Shown: positions 6,119-6,230 of the stretch, in pieces | Layout: the number at the start of each line of letters is the position of its first letter | How positions within the stretch are numbered: the first letter of the stretch is position 1 | Assembly: GCA_012727965.1 (NCBI GenBank) | Contig: JAAYFZ010000289.1 | Location: 1 to 6,230, forward strand | Length of the DNA stretch: 6,230 nucleotides | Direction of reading: 5' to 3' | From: Clostridiaceae bacterium | Lineage (GTDB): Bacteria; Bacillota; Clostridia; Saccharofermentanales; UBA5734 | Translations under genes and position numbers: made by a program | Notes under the pieces: model-generated | Databases searched by the model: none | What the model was told of the DNA's origin: nothing | Seen by the model: the letters and a program-made list of their open reading frames with translations, nothing else

Positions 6119-6156
6119 GGCTGTAGTCGCTCTAGATGGCGATTGCAGCCTTTTTT
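6119..6156 (+). terminator. Intrinsic terminator of the C11 peptidase gene
   Basis: GGCTGTAGTCGC (6119-6130) pairs with GGCGATTGCAGCC (arm 6139-6150) in a 12-bp stem that includes two G:U wobbles. The loop is 8 nt and six T follow (6151-6156). It begins 9 nt after the stop codon of the peptidase gene. Confidence 0.88.
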
Positions 6157-6175
6157 ACAGGAAGGACCTATTTAG

Positions 6176-6230
6176 ATGCCTTTTGCCATTATCAGACAAG
6201 ATATTACGAAAATGAAGGTTGATGCTATTG
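6176..6230 (+). CDS. Macro-domain (ADP-ribose-binding) protein, 3' end outside window
   Basis: Only the first 18 codons are present: MPFAIIRQDITKMKVDAI. This is the characteristic first strand and turn of bacterial macro-domain proteins (typically M-x-F-x-IxxxDITxxxVDAIVNAAN). Many of these hydrolyse O-acetyl-ADP-ribose or remove ADP-ribose from proteins. The conserved D in 'DIT' and the 'VDAI' strand are visible; the NAAN and GGG ligand-binding motifs would lie beyond the edge. AGGAAGG (6159-6165) is a plausible ribosome binding site, 10 nt before the ATG. The gene starts only 19 nt after the terminator T tract, leaving no room for a normal promoter between them. Read-through, or a promoter overlapping the hairpin, would be needed. 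The family assignment is strong for so short a fragment, but it remains partial. Confidence 0.78.
   Translation, partial: MPFAIIRQDITKMKVDAI

Overview
The window looks like ordinary chromosomal DNA from a low-to-moderate-GC Bacillota, most likely an anaerobic Clostridia lineage (Lachnospiraceae/Oscillospiraceae-like). The reasons are purine-rich GGAGG-type ribosome binding sites, T-tailed intrinsic terminators, AT-rich promoters with TATAAT boxes, and the types of gene present. In particular, a membrane-anchored clostripain-family (C11) peptidase with a basic Gly/Arg/Ser-rich N-terminus, and a macro-domain protein starting MPFAIIRQDITKMKVDAI, are typical of that group. The taxonomic call is inference. 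I see no insertion sequence, phage gene, tRNA, rRNA or CRISPR array.

Layout, all on the + strand. (1) 1-1315: an ECF sigma factor cut by the left window edge, followed 32 nt later by a single-pass membrane protein that is probably its regulator (a non-zinc anti-sigma candidate). (2) 1316-1606: a gene-free stretch with two successive terminator hairpins, then a TATAAT promoter and an 80-nt structured leader. (3) 1607-2719: a multi-pass membrane diguanylate cyclase with intact GGDEF and I-site motifs. (4) 2812-3663: an ANT(6)/AadE-family nucleotidyltransferase, with its own probable promoter. (5) 3749-6109: a large type II membrane-anchored C11 cysteine peptidase ending in a strong intrinsic terminator. 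(6) 6176-6230: the first 18 codons of a macro-domain (ADP-ribose-binding) protein.

The only clear functional unit is the sigma factor/membrane protein pair, which suggests an envelope-signal transcription module. The other genes appear to be separate transcription units with unrelated jobs (second messenger synthesis, aminoglycoside-type nucleotidyl transfer, extracellular proteolysis, ADP-ribose metabolism). I find no convincing evidence of a new multi-gene system. The observations most worth following are the structured leader ahead of the diguanylate cyclase, the sigma factor's partner lacking the zinc anti-sigma motif, and the Arg-rich cytoplasmic tail of the C11 peptidase. Three gene starts are placed differently from the longest ATG-initiated reading frame: the sigma factor continues off the left edge, and the regulator and the nucleotidyltransferase start at internal ATGs with good ribosome binding sites.
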